From positions 1-49,719 of the forward strand of contig QFQQ01000046.1 in the NCBI GenBank assembly GCA_003243445.1: 49,719 nt of DNA. The letters run 5' to 3'. The notes beneath the pieces are model-generated. The model did not search any database. It saw only the letters and a program-made list of their open reading frames with translations, and had not been told where the DNA came from. How positions within the stretch are numbered: the stretch's first letter is position 1; each line of letters opens with the position of its first letter. Origin of the DNA: Citrobacter freundii (GTDB taxonomy: Bacteria; Bacteroidota; Bacteroidia; Chitinophagales; Chitinophagaceae). The translations under genes were made by a program, and so were the position numbers. This document shows, piece by piece, positions 7,180-14,967 of this stretch.

Positions 7180-8334
7180 TTATATCGCTCTCGCTCCATC
7201 TCCTATCTCAGACGCAAATACGCCCGGCTCATACCCCACTTTCGCTTTATAGTAAGGTTTGATCTTTTCTGCGTAATCATCGAAGTATTCTTTCTTTACG
7301 AGCGCGATCGCGCAGCCGCCAAAACCGGCCCCCGTCATTCTTGCACCGATACAATGAGGATAGGTCTTGCTGAACTCAACGATCGTATCCAGCTCAATCC
7401 CGGATACCTCGTACAACTCTTTCAGGGATTCGTGGGAGGCATACATAAGCTTGCCGAATTCTTCCAGGCGTCCATTCACCAGCGCGTCTTTTGACTGACT
7501 TACGCGTTCATTTTCCGTCACCACATGCAAGGCCCGTTTCTCCAGCACCGCATCGTTCAATACGTGTTTTGCCTTTGCAAATTCAGCTGATGAAATATCA
7601 CAAAGATTCTCTGCTTTCACCACCTGTTTCAGCAGCTTCAGTGCACGGCCGCATTCGGCAAAGCGTTCGTTGTATTTTGAATCCGTCAGCTTTCTTTCTT
7701 TATTGCTGTTGATCAACACCAGCACATGATCACCAATTTCAAAGTTGAGATACTCGTAATCCAGCGTATCGCAATTCAGTAATATCGCTTTATCTTTTTT
7801 GCCCATTGCTACGGCAAACTGATCCATGATACCACAGTTCATACCGATGAATTCATTCTCTACTTTCTTACCAAGCACGGCCATCTCCGGACCGGGAATG
7901 CCAAAGCCAAAGATCTGGCTCAATGCAGTTCCGGTACACACTTCAATCGAAGCAGAAGAAGAAACACCGGCACCGATCGGCAGGTTTCCATAGAACAACA
8001 TATTCAACCCGGATAATTCATATCCGCGCTGCAGCATTTCATCGACCACGCCCAATGGATAGTTGAACCACTCGCTTCCCGTTTTAGTATAGGAAGATTG
8101 CAATTGGAACTCCGCAGTCTCCGGAAAATTGATACACTGCAGACGGATCTTTTTATCTGTATTCTTTGAAATAAGCAGGTAAGTGCCAAGGGAAATAGCG
8201 CAGGGCATCACTTTTCCGCCATTATAATCGATATGCTCTCCGATCAGGTTTACTCTTCCGGGGCAGAAGAAAAAATACTTAGCATCCTGGTTGTAGCGTG
8301 AGCGGAACTCTTTAGCCAATGCGTCTTTTGTCAT
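7180..8334 (-). CDS. galK: Galactokinase
   Basis: GHMP-family kinase that phosphorylates galactose at C1 with ATP, the first step of the Leloir pathway. The 384-aa product has the galactokinase signature GRVNLIGEHIDYNGG (about residues 26-40), the GHMP ATP-binding loop PIGAGVSSSAS and the C-terminal motif GARMTGAGFGGCAIAL. I chose the ATG at 8334 over a TTG at 8343. TATTTTTA (a one-base variant of the -7 element) lies about 50 nt upstream. No other gal genes are near, so its regulation by sugar cannot be judged here. It converges with miaE. Confidence 0.95.
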   Translation of the reverse strand: MTKDALAKEFRSRYNQDAKYFFFCPGRVNLIGEHIDYNGGKVMPCAISLGTYLLISKNTDKKIRLQCINFPETAEFQLQSSYTKTGSEWFNYPLGVVDEMLQRGYELSGLNMLFYGNLPIGAGVSSSASIEVCTGTALSQIFGFGIPGPEMAVLGKKVENEFIGMNCGIMDQFAVAMGKKDKAILLNCDTLDYEYLNFEIGDHVLVLINSNKERKLTDSKYNERFAECGRALKLLKQVVKAENLCDISSAEFAKAKHVLNDAVLEKRALHVVTENERVSQSKDALVNGRLEEFGKLMYASHESLKELYEVSGIELDTIVEFSKTYPHCIGARMTGAGFGGCAIALVKKEYFDDYAEKIKPYYKAKVGYEPGVFASEIGDGARAI

Positions 8335-8437
8335 GACAGGCAATCTTGATTAATTGAAAGATGTTTTTACAAGCACGTAAAAATAGGGAAATTTATTTTA
8401 AGTGTCATTTATACACTAATTTTTGTTTTAGGTGAGA

Positions 8438-8617
8438 AGCGGCGGACGACGGACCACAGACCGCAGACCGCGGTACCAGTCATTAAAGAATGATCTCTTC
8501 GCGGTAAATGGATTATTTTATCTATCTGATGAAATAAAACACAACATTAATGTTTCGGGTTAGCAATCACCAATTCATAGTTCTCGTCGGCGGTCGGCGG
8601 TCGGCCGTCGGCGGTCC
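8438..8617. repeat. Family E inverted repeat (GACCGCC words)
   Basis: Left arm 8438-8473 and right arm 8585-8617 are built from GC-rich heptads such as GACCGCC, GACGGCC and AGACCGC. Pairing is imperfect. It lies between the 5' end of galK and the 3' end of the GSCFA gene, both on the minus strand. The right arm ends 2 nt before the GSCFA stop codon. The A/T-rich interior holds nothing I recognise. Confidence 0.7.
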
Positions 8618-8619
8618 AT

Positions 8620-9615
8620 TCAATATCCTTTCCCAAAATATGCTGCCTCTTCCTTAAAATCCAAAAAGGGATACTTTTCCATCATTCCTTTTACCTTTTG
8701 CAGATGTGCCGCCAGGAATTGCTGATGTGCTTCAGTTGTGGGATGAAACGCTTTATGCTTTCTTGCTATCACGATCTTTTTAATTTCCTGCATTAGCTGC
8801 CTCGTATCGGCGCTCACACAGTGCTCTGCAAACTTTTCCAATACGAAGCTTGTTGCCTGGTAATTCGGATGAACAAGATCGATATCATAAAACCGGTAAT
8901 CCCGCAATACATCGATCACCAGTTCATACGCCGGGAAATAATATAATCCGGAGAATTTGTTCACCGTATGATGCACAGCTTCCAGCAAGCGGGCTTTGCT
9001 GCGATTGTTCTCCACCACTCCATCCCGGATATGACGGACAGGGCTGACAGTAAACAAAAACTTCAGTTTGGGATTGAACCGCTTTAACTGATGATAGCAA
9101 TTATCCAGCAGCGTGATCGTTTCATCGATCGTCAGTAAATGTTTATTGAACCATTGCCCCGGAGCGCGGTGACAGTTGGCGACGCCCTCTCCTTTTCTTC
9201 CTTCGGCAATATCCGTAAGTCTGTAAGAAAAGGATGATCCAAGGGTCATAATGACCCAGTCAGCATCTTTCAAAAAATCATGTGCTTTTTGCGTTGCGTC
9301 GTTCATCAGTTGCAGACTCGTATCCGCATCAGGATGCGAGTAACGGGAATGATGTTCCCAGCTATTCCATACACCATTCAGATAGAAGAGATCATCCTTT
9401 GTATATTTTTTGTTCTGGGTATAACTGACAAGACTTTTGCAAACACTGGCCGGATCAAATAAGATCCCATGCGGATTCTGCAATACATGGAACTTAAGTT
9501 CGTCCAGTGTATTGCCAATATGTTCTGTAAAACAAGATCCGATCAAAAGGATCTTATCCTGGTAGCCGATCGGTTCAGGCAACGGCTTGATATCTATATT
9601 CACCATTAATTCCAT
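8620..9615 (-). CDS. GSCFA family protein
   Basis: The 331-aa protein has the namesake motif near its N-terminus, LLIGSCFTEHIG (about residues 23-34), followed by NPHGILFDP and NSWEHHSRYS. Later come WVIMTLGSSFSY, FTVSPVRHIRDG and DLVHPNYQA. This block order (GSCF, TLGSS, SPVRH, HPNYQA) is like SGNH-type hydrolases, so a Ser/His esterase-like fold is likely. The substrate is unknown; relatives occur mainly in Bacteroidota and alphaproteobacteria. There is no signal peptide, so it is probably cytoplasmic. The start is ATG. The HMG-CoA-lyase-like gene is 71 nt upstream on the same strand, and co-transcription is possible. Confidence 0.88.
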   Translation of the reverse strand: MELMVNIDIKPLPEPIGYQDKILLIGSCFTEHIGNTLDELKFHVLQNPHGILFDPASVCKSLVSYTQNKKYTKDDLFYLNGVWNSWEHHSRYSHPDADTSLQLMNDATQKAHDFLKDADWVIMTLGSSFSYRLTDIAEGRKGEGVANCHRAPGQWFNKHLLTIDETITLLDNCYHQLKRFNPKLKFLFTVSPVRHIRDGVVENNRSKARLLEAVHHTVNKFSGLYYFPAYELVIDVLRDYRFYDIDLVHPNYQATSFVLEKFAEHCVSADTRQLMQEIKKIVIARKHKAFHPTTEAHQQFLAAHLQKVKGMMEKYPFLDFKEEAAYFGKGY

Positions 9616-9665
9616 AAAGACACGAATTGAAACGAATGGCCACGAATTGCGCGAACTGCGGCCAG
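9610..9665. repeat. Family G words (CACGAATT) upstream of the GSCFA gene
   Basis: Words of the type CACGAATTG and GCGCGAACTGCGGCC repeat in the 71-nt gap and resemble those at 30491-30676. No full second arm is visible here, so it may be a decayed element. Confidence 0.4.
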
Positions 9666-9686
9666 CATTATAGAGGCGATTGTTTT

Positions 9687-10556
9687 TTAATTTGTCTGGA
9701 TAAAAATTTCCCCGGCAATTTGCAGGCTTTCATCGAGTGCTTCTTTATCAAGATTGAGCAGAAAACCTTTCTCTTCAAAATGACTGATCATCCATTCGGT
9801 ATTCATATTGCCGACGAGTTCATCGTTAGCCATCGGACAGCCGCCAATGCCTTTTAATGCTCCGTCAAAACGAAGACACCCTGCATCGAGCGCAGCTTCC
9901 AGTTTTTCTTTCCAGTTGGATGGGGTGGAATGCAAATGCACACCCAATTCTATTCCCGGCAATGATTCTTCCAGGTAAGCGGTGATATCATGCACCTGTT
10001 CAGCAGTTGCCAGTCCGACCGTATCCGCCAGCGAGATCACCGGAATATCCAGGCCAACAAGCTTGTTCACCCATTCGAACACGATCTCTTCTGAGTAAGG
10101 ATCGCCGTATGGATTTCCAAAGCCCATTGAAATGTAAACCACCAGTTGCTTTCCGGATTTCACGCAGATATTCTGGATCTCTTCCACTCTTTCAAATGAT
10201 TCAGCAATGGAGGAATTGGTGTTCCGTTGTTGAAATGTTTCGGAAATAGAAAAAGGAAAACCAAGGAACGAGATCTCGTCGAACATACTCGCCTCTTCAG
10301 CTCCGCGTTGATTGGCAATGATCGCAAGCAGGCGGCTTTGCGAACCAGCCATATCAAGCCCTTTGATGACTTCTTTTGTATCGGCCATCTGCGGGATCGC
10401 TTTTGGAGATACAAAGCTGCCAAAGTCGATCGTATCAAACCCGACTTTCAGTAAGGCGTTGATGTATTCGATCTTCTTTGCCGTCGGGATCGGATGTTTC
10501 CATCCCTGCATGGCATCCCGCGGGCATTCGATGAGTTTTATGGATGTATTGAGCAT
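9687..10556 (-). CDS. Hydroxymethylglutaryl-CoA lyase-like protein
   Basis: Member of the DRE-TIM/HMGL aldolase family. HMG-CoA lyase splits HMG-CoA into acetoacetate and acetyl-CoA in leucine or ketone breakdown. The 289-aa product has the N-terminal Arg-Asp pair in IECPRDAMQGW (Arg13, Asp14), the VSPKAIPQMADT segment typical of HMGL, the metal-binding GVHLHST and the C-terminal loop Cys in GIGGCPMAND. The last loop differs from the classic GCP(Y/F)A-GASGN sequence, so exact substrate is not certain. I chose the ATG at 10556, two codons inside a GTG, because a TATCTTTG element sits 8 nt upstream. It is the last minus-strand gene before the repeat island. Confidence 0.8.
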   Translation of the reverse strand: MLNTSIKLIECPRDAMQGWKHPIPTAKKIEYINALLKVGFDTIDFGSFVSPKAIPQMADTKEVIKGLDMAGSQSRLLAIIANQRGAEEASMFDEISFLGFPFSISETFQQRNTNSSIAESFERVEEIQNICVKSGKQLVVYISMGFGNPYGDPYSEEIVFEWVNKLVGLDIPVISLADTVGLATAEQVHDITAYLEESLPGIELGVHLHSTPSNWKEKLEAALDAGCLRFDGALKGIGGCPMANDELVGNMNTEWMISHFEEKGFLLNLDKEALDESLQIAGEIFIQTN

Positions 10557-10564
10557 AATCACCG

Positions 10565-10572
10565 CAAAGATA
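10565..10572 (-). promoter_or_regulatory. -7 promoter element TATCTTTG, near-leaderless
   Basis: The minus strand reads TATCTTTG, with only 8 nt between it and the HMGL-like ATG at 10556. If transcription starts about 4 nt after the element, the leader is about 5 nt. Confidence 0.55.
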
Positions 10573-10620
10573 CCGCAGCGGGGGCATTGTAGAATGATCG
10601 CCGCCCGCGGGACCTCAAAG

Positions 10621-10750
10621 CAGTTCGATGGCCGATTTCCGCTCTTTTGGCTGAAGGTCCTTCAGCTTATCGACCCTTTCATTGCACTATTACAGGATTA
10701 TGTTCCTTCTATCGCGTTAAATCGGCCATCAGTCATCGGCCATCGAACTA
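10621..10750. repeat. Family B inverted repeat with unequal arms
   Basis: The left arm 10621-10638 (starting CAGTTCGATGGCCGAT) pairs with the outer and inner ends of the right arm 10719-10750, but the right arm has one extra 14-nt word block. The difference looks like gain or loss of a two-heptad unit. Confidence 0.65.
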
Positions 10751-10802
10751 CTATAATGCTTTAACTGGCAAGTTAGGTTAGTGAGCTGCTGCTTTGTCCG
10801 TT

Positions 10803-10853
10803 CTTACCGTCTTCCCGCCTTACCGGTAAAAAATAAACCGGGAAGACGGTAAG
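10803..10853. repeat. Family C inverted repeat (CTTACCGTCTTCCCG)
   Basis: A perfect 15-bp inverted repeat (10803-10817 with 10839-10853) surrounds a 21-nt loop. Additional copies of ACGGTAAG follow the right arm, giving an 8-nt periodicity. Confidence 0.8.
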
Positions 10854-11039
10854 ACGGTAAGGAAGTCTGAAGAAAGCAACCTTGTCTTCAGTTAATGTGT
10901 AAAAATGCCAATACATGACGGACGGAGGTTAACCAAACGGAAATAGAGCGATGACATGGCCGACAAGATGAAGGACTTTCAGCCAAAGAGAGGAAACCGG
11001 CCATCAGCCATCGGTCATCGGCCATCGAACTGCCGGGCT

Positions 11040-11142
11040 TTTGCTTCCTCAGTTCCTCCTCTTTGCTTCCGCTGCTTCCGGGGACGAACAGAGGAGCTTT
11101 CGAGGAGGTTTCGAGGAGGCAAAGAGGAGAATTCGAGGAGAA
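11040..11142. repeat. Family D inverted repeat (GAGGAGG words)
   Basis: A pyrimidine-rich left side (from about 11040) faces a purine-rich right side with an 11-nt period (CGAGGAGGTTT). A perfect 11-bp pair is CTCCTCTTTGC at 11056-11066 with 11119-11129. Confidence 0.6.
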
Positions 11143-11399
11143 ATTACCATTCACAAGGCGTTTTAGCACTTGTCGCAAGGCTATTCATGCATTTCACAAA
11201 TTTTTACGGAGGTCTTTAATAATCAGCTGCCCGCAACAGATCATCCGGTGACGGCCGGATATGCGACCAAAGACCTGCTCTAACGGCAGGTTCAGACAAC
11301 TGTCATGTAGTGAAGATCACCCTGAGACCCAAACTGCATATTCTTCAATGTTTCTTCTCTCCGGAATAACAATAGCTTTGGGCTACAAAAGCAAACAAA

Positions 11400-11787
11400 A
11401 TGAAAACAGCATTATTGTTTTGTCTTTTCCTGTCTTTTACTTCCATCCTGATTGCACAATCCATCATCAAAGACAAAAATTACTTTATTCAAAAAAGCAG
11501 GAATCAAAAAACAGCAGCGTTCATTCTTCTTGGCGGGGGGGGCCGGGCTGACTGCCGGAGGAATTATTGCTGGCAGTGGTAACGAAACTTCTTTTGACGG
11601 CGCTGAGTCCGGCACGATCCTTATCGGGGCAGGTGTGCTGGCCATGGCGGGCAGCATCCCATTGTTTATCGCATCGAAGCGGAATAAGGAAAAGGCGGCT
11701 TCTTTACAAACCAGTTTATTCCGCAACAGTGATGGAATGTTTGTCCATAAAATACCCTTTACCCTCAGTCTTATTGTGAAACTTTAA
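11400..11787 (+). pseudogene. Small secreted/membrane protein gene broken by one extra G
   Basis: The ATG at 11400 opens a signal-peptide-like frame (MKTALLFCLFLSFTSILIAQ) that continues NQKTAAFILLGGG and then leaves frame in a run of eight G at 11535-11542. The +1 frame carries on AGLTAGGIIAGSG, later AGVLAMAGSIPLFIASKRNK, and stops at 11787. With seven G the two halves join as LLGGGAGLTAGG, which reads smoothly, and I recall similar short proteins with signal peptide, Gly-rich segment and SIPLFIA segment from Chitinophagaceae. The intact product would be about 128 aa with two hydrophobic segments; its function is unknown. The break may be a sequencing error, a real mutation or a slippage site. 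It converges with rlmB across 7 nt. Confidence 0.8.
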
Positions 11788-11794
11788 CCAGCGA

Positions 11795-12559
11795 TCATTG
11801 CAGTCGCTGCTTCATCACTTCATACAGGATCATTCCTGTTGCCACCGATACATTCAGGCTTTCAAAATCGGTGACCATCGGGATCTTTATCTTTTCATCG
11901 CATACTTTCAGTACTGCGGGGTAAATGCCATTTTCTTCGCCGCCTACCACTATGGCCGCGGGCTCCCGGAAATCGCAGTCGTAAACGTTCTTTGATGCGG
12001 TCATTTCGCTACCATAGACCCTGATGCCGTTCAGATGTAATTCATCGATCGCTTTAACAAGGCTGTTCACCCGGCAAACCGGTAGTTTTTCCAAAGCGCC
12101 CGCCGATGTTAGTATGGCGTCTTCATTCAAAGCACCCACGCCCTTATCGGGAATAATGATCGCCTGAACGCCGCAGCAATACGCTGTCCGCGCAATACCG
12201 CCGATGTTACGGATATCAGTAACACCATCGAGAATCAGAAATAAAGGAGTCTCTCCCTTATCCACGACAAATGAGATCATTTCCTGCAGATCGTGATACT
12301 GCACTTTCGCAATCTGTGCTATACAACCGCCGTGCTCACCTGCATTAAAGCTGTTCAGCTTGGCAACCGGAACGTAATTGACAGGAACACCCGCCTGGGA
12401 AGCAAGCTTCTTCAGATCATTCACGTCAGGCCCCTGCGCGCGGGTATCAAGATAAATCCTATCCAGTGCCTGACCGGTTCGTAGCGCATTCATCACTGCT
12501 TCGCGGCCTATTACCAGCGAGCTTTTCTTGGGGCGTTGGGGAGAGCGGAAATTTTTCAC
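11795..12559 (-). CDS. rlmB: 23S rRNA (guanosine-2'-O-)-methyltransferase RlmB
   Basis: SpoU-family (SPOUT) methyltransferase expected to 2'-O-methylate a guanosine in 23S rRNA (TrmH/RlmB group). The 254-aa product has an N-terminal substrate-binding region (VIGREAVMNALRTG) and a C-terminal SPOUT domain with LDGVTDIRNIGGIARTA, then VVGGEENGIYP and the knot motif IPMVTDFESLNVSVATG. The start is taken as the GTG at 12559, because the next ATG (residue 24) would cut into the N-terminal domain. A TACCTTTG element ends 4 nt before the GTG, so the mRNA may be leaderless. Its stop lies 8 nt from the stop of the convergent broken gene. Confidence 0.88.
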   Translation of the reverse strand: MKNFRSPQRPKKSSLVIGREAVMNALRTGQALDRIYLDTRAQGPDVNDLKKLASQAGVPVNYVPVAKLNSFNAGEHGGCIAQIAKVQYHDLQEMISFVVDKGETPLFLILDGVTDIRNIGGIARTAYCCGVQAIIIPDKGVGALNEDAILTSAGALEKLPVCRVNSLVKAIDELHLNGIRVYGSEMTASKNVYDCDFREPAAIVVGGEENGIYPAVLKVCDEKIKIPMVTDFESLNVSVATGMILYEVMKQRLQ

Positions 12560-12563
12560 TGCG

Positions 12564-12571
12564 CAAAGGTA
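12564..12571 (-). promoter_or_regulatory. -7 promoter element TACCTTTG, leaderless rlmB
   Basis: The minus strand reads TACCTTTG and only 4 nt separate it from the GTG start at 12559. Transcription from it would begin at or next to the start codon. Confidence 0.5.
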
Positions 12572-12581
12572 GGGGAAAGAG

Positions 12582-12796
12582 GACGGCCGACCGCCGACCG
12601 CAGACCGCAGACGATTCTTATGTATGGGAATTCTTAGTTGGAATACTGATCATGCTGATGCAGGTGGATTCATGAGCGACGGCCGACCGCAGACGATTCT
12701 TTATGATCGGAAACTCTTAATCGAAAAGTTGATCACAATGATACAGGTCGATTCACCAGCGACCGTCTGCGGTCGGCGGTCGGCCGTCGGCGGTCC
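12582..12796. repeat. Family E element with an internal tandem duplication
   Basis: Two diverged direct copies (12582-12677 and 12678-12760) each begin GACGGCCGACCGC and contain AGACGATTCTT and GATTCA...AGC. They are followed by the reverse-oriented arm 12761-12796, which pairs with the start of the first copy. The right arm runs into the 3' end of the NUDIX gene. Confidence 0.75.
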
Positions 12797-13343
12797 TCTC
12801 CCCCACCATCATCAACTTCACCTGCTGAATCCCCGCCACTGACATTGAATCAGTGATCTGCCCCGTCTGCACCATTTTCCATGCTTCTTCAAACGGGATC
12901 TTTCTGATCACCAGTTGTTCCGTTTCTTCGGGCATCGCCTCATGCTGCTCAAGTTCCCGCGCGAGATAAATGAAAGCAAATTCATCAGAAACAGAATTCG
13001 ACAAATGCATTTTGAGGATCATTTCCCAGTTGTTTGCTTTAAGGCCTGTTTCCTCCAGTAATTCGCGCTTTGCCGATTCCAGCGGGTCAACATCCAATGC
13101 GCCGCCTCCTTCCGGGATTTCCCAGCTGTATTCATTCAGGGGAAACCTGAACTGACCAACCAGGTAAGTATTCATTTCCCCGTCCAGCGCCACCACACCG
13201 ATTGCCAGGTTCTTGAAATGAACCTTTCCATAAATGCCTTTTCCTCCGCCCGGATTGATCACGTCATACTCCGTGACCTGTATCCAGTTATTATCATACA
13301 CCTGCTTCGCAGCTAATATTTGCCAGGGATTGTTTTCGTTCAT
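12753..13343 (-). CDS. NUDIX hydrolase (ADP-ribose pyrophosphatase-like)
   Basis: Hydrolase of nucleoside diphosphates linked to another group. The 196-aa product has a NUDIX box from about residue 79 to 101 (GGGALDVDPLESAKREL, then LEETGL), preceded by the WEIPEGG strand typical of ADP-ribose pyrophosphatases (NudF-like). I chose the ATG at 13343; upstream codons up to 13559 only translate a GGTTCC repeat arm into Ser/Arg/Gly-rich sequence. The last 16 residues (GERTADGRPPTADGRW) are encoded by the neighbouring GACCGCC repeat arm, so the natural end has probably been replaced or extended by the repeat. rlmB is downstream and metK upstream on the same strand. Confidence 0.88.
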   Translation of the reverse strand: MNENNPWQILAAKQVYDNNWIQVTEYDVINPGGGKGIYGKVHFKNLAIGVVALDGEMNTYLVGQFRFPLNEYSWEIPEGGGALDVDPLESAKRELLEETGLKANNWEMILKMHLSNSVSDEFAFIYLARELEQHEAMPEETEQLVIRKIPFEEAWKMVQTGQITDSMSVAGIQQVKLMMVGERTADGRPPTADGRW

Positions 13344-13377
13344 GTGGGATCTGATTGAAGGGGTTGTAAAACGTTTG

Positions 13378-13525
13378 AGAGGTTTCAGGGATTCCAGAGG
13401 TTCCAAGGGGTTCCAGAGGTTGCTGCCGCATTTTGTAAAAATAAAATTTACCGGGAAGTCTTGTGTTTCCAAACGGCGGCAGCAACCTCTGGAACCCATT
13501 GAACCTCTGGAACCTCTGGAACCTC
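13378..13525. repeat. Family F inverted repeat (GGTTCCAGA words) after metK
   Basis: Left arm about 13378-13429 and right arm about 13475-13525 share AGAGGTTCCA-type 9-nt words and close with GGTTGCTGCCG facing CGGCAGCAACC. The 45-nt core (13430-13474) contains TTTGTAAAAATAAAATTTAC and is related to the core of the element at 25810-25984. It lies between metK (3' end) and the NUDIX gene (5' end). Confidence 0.8.
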
Positions 13526-13611
13526 TTCTTGAACCTTCTTTAAACCGAAAAGGGTTCAAAAAGCCGGTTCCCCAAACTCTTTAAACCCTTTATCTTTTTA
13601 ATTTTCAGCTC

Positions 13612-14865
13612 TTATCTGAGACCGAAAGCCTTTTTTACTTTCGATACATAATCAAGCTTTTCCCAGGTAAACAGTTCAACTTTCTTGGTTACTTTTTTAC
13701 CATCGGGAGAAGAAAATGTTTTTTCAACTACTTCTGACTTGCGGCCCATGTGTCCGTAAGCAGCCGTTTCGCTGTAAATAGGATTGCGCAGTTTCAGACG
13801 CTGTTCGATAAAGTAAGGACGCATATCGAAAATGCTCTCCACGATCTTGCCGATCTCGCCGTCAGTCAGTTCAACTTTTGCAGTACCATACGTATTCACG
13901 TTGATGCTGGTTGGTTTTGCAACACCGATCGCATAAGAAACCTGAACGAGGACTTCGTCGGCAACACCAGCTGCAACGAGGTTTTTCGCGATGTGGCGTG
14001 TAGCATACGCAGCAGAACGGTCAACTTTGGAAGGATCTTTACCACTGAATGCTCCACCGCCGTGTGCACCTTTACCACCGTATGTGTCAACGATGATCTT
14101 ACGGCCGGTCAGACCTGTATCACCGTGTGGTCCGCCGATCACGAATTTACCGGTCGGGTTGATGTGATACTTGATATTATCGTTGAACAGTTTTGCGTAT
14201 TTCTTGTATTTCGATTTAACGCGTGGGATCAGGATCTTCACGATATCGTCCTTGATCTTTGCCAGCATTTTTGCTTCTGTATCGAAGTCGTCGTGTTGTG
14301 TAGATACAACGATCGCATCGATTCTTACAGGCTGATTGTCGTCGTTATATTCGAGGGTAACCTGGCTTTTTGCGTCAGGGCGGAGATATTTGATCGCTTT
14401 GTTCTCGCGGCGAAGAGCTGCAAGCTCGATCAGGATCTTATGAGCCAGATCGAGTGCCAGTGGCATATAGTCTTCTGTTTCATTGCTGGCATAGCCAAAC
14501 ATCATACCCTGGTCACCTGCGCCCTGCTCTTCTTTTTTCTTACGGTCAACACCCTGGTTGATATCTGCAGACTGTTCATGAATTGCAGAAAGCACACCGC
14601 AAGAGCTTGCTTCAAACATATATTCGCTCTTTGTATAACCGATCTTACGGATCACACCGCGCGCGATCTCCTGAACATCCAGATATGCCTTGGATTTGAC
14701 TTCCCCCGCCAATACTACCTGCCCGGTTGTAACAAGCGTTTCACAAGCCACTTTCGACTGAGCATCAAAAGCCAGGAAATTATCAATTAACGCATCGGAG
14801 ATCTGGTCAGCGACTTTGTCCGGGTGACCTTCGGATACACTTTCAGAAGTAAACAGGTAAGGCAT
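13612..14865 (-). CDS. metK: S-adenosylmethionine synthetase
   Basis: Cytoplasmic enzyme forming SAM from methionine and ATP. The 417-aa product shows the family signatures SEGHPDKVADQISDALID near the N-terminus, GAGDQGMMFGYAS in the middle and GGGAFSGKDPSKVDRSAAY in the third domain, all with the expected catalytic His, Lys and Asp residues. The ATG at 14865 is the natural start. A complete promoter (14921-14950) lies upstream, with its -7 element inside an 8-bp dyad. I see no SAM riboswitch in the leader of about 50 nt, which is too short for one. DUF4270 is upstream and a NUDIX hydrolase downstream. Confidence 0.97.
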   Translation of the reverse strand: MPYLFTSESVSEGHPDKVADQISDALIDNFLAFDAQSKVACETLVTTGQVVLAGEVKSKAYLDVQEIARGVIRKIGYTKSEYMFEASSCGVLSAIHEQSADINQGVDRKKKEEQGAGDQGMMFGYASNETEDYMPLALDLAHKILIELAALRRENKAIKYLRPDAKSQVTLEYNDDNQPVRIDAIVVSTQHDDFDTEAKMLAKIKDDIVKILIPRVKSKYKKYAKLFNDNIKYHINPTGKFVIGGPHGDTGLTGRKIIVDTYGGKGAHGGGAFSGKDPSKVDRSAAYATRHIAKNLVAAGVADEVLVQVSYAIGVAKPTSINVNTYGTAKVELTDGEIGKIVESIFDMRPYFIEQRLKLRNPIYSETAAYGHMGRKSEVVEKTFSSPDGKKVTKKVELFTWEKLDYVSKVKKAFGLR

Positions 14866-14912
14866 AAATCAACTTTAAATTTATTGATGGGTTTTAAGTC
14901 TACAATAACGAA

Positions 14913-14950
14913 ATCGGGTGCAAATATAACACCCGATCTCATTAATTCAA
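14913..14950 (-). promoter_or_regulatory. metK promoter with overlapping dyad
   Basis: The minus strand has TTG (14950-14948), 19 nt, then TATATTTG (14928-14921). A perfect 8-bp inverted repeat, ATCGGGTG at 14913-14920 and CACCCGAT at 14930-14937, encloses the -7 element in its 9-nt centre. The dyad could be an operator for an unknown regulator, or chance. Confidence 0.7.
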
Positions 14951-14967
14951 TACCGGCAGGCTTTTCG

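Larger units (their letters stand above)
10557..11399. other. Gene-free island of several repeat families
   Basis: This 843-base gap separates the divergent HMGL-like gene and the broken 11400-11787 gene. I see no credible coding frame. It holds four distinct word-repeat units: CGATGGC words (10621-10638 pairing with 10719-10750), a CTTACCGTCTTCCCG inverted repeat (10803-10853), a second block of CGATGGC-complement words (about 10999-11036) and GAGGAGG words (about 11040-11142). Between 11143 and 11399 I see nothing. Confidence 0.75.

Noticed and set aside
10312..10764. 150-codon plus-strand frame
   Set aside because: Opposes the HMGL-like gene and runs into the repeat island.
13344..13559. 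N-terminal extension of the NUDIX gene
   Set aside because: The extra codons only translate GGTTCC repeat words into Ser/Arg/Gly runs; the ATG at 13343 fits the family.
13750..14790. 346-codon plus-strand frame opposite metK
   Set aside because: A mirror of the metK coding sequence; Cys- and Phe-rich with no family features.
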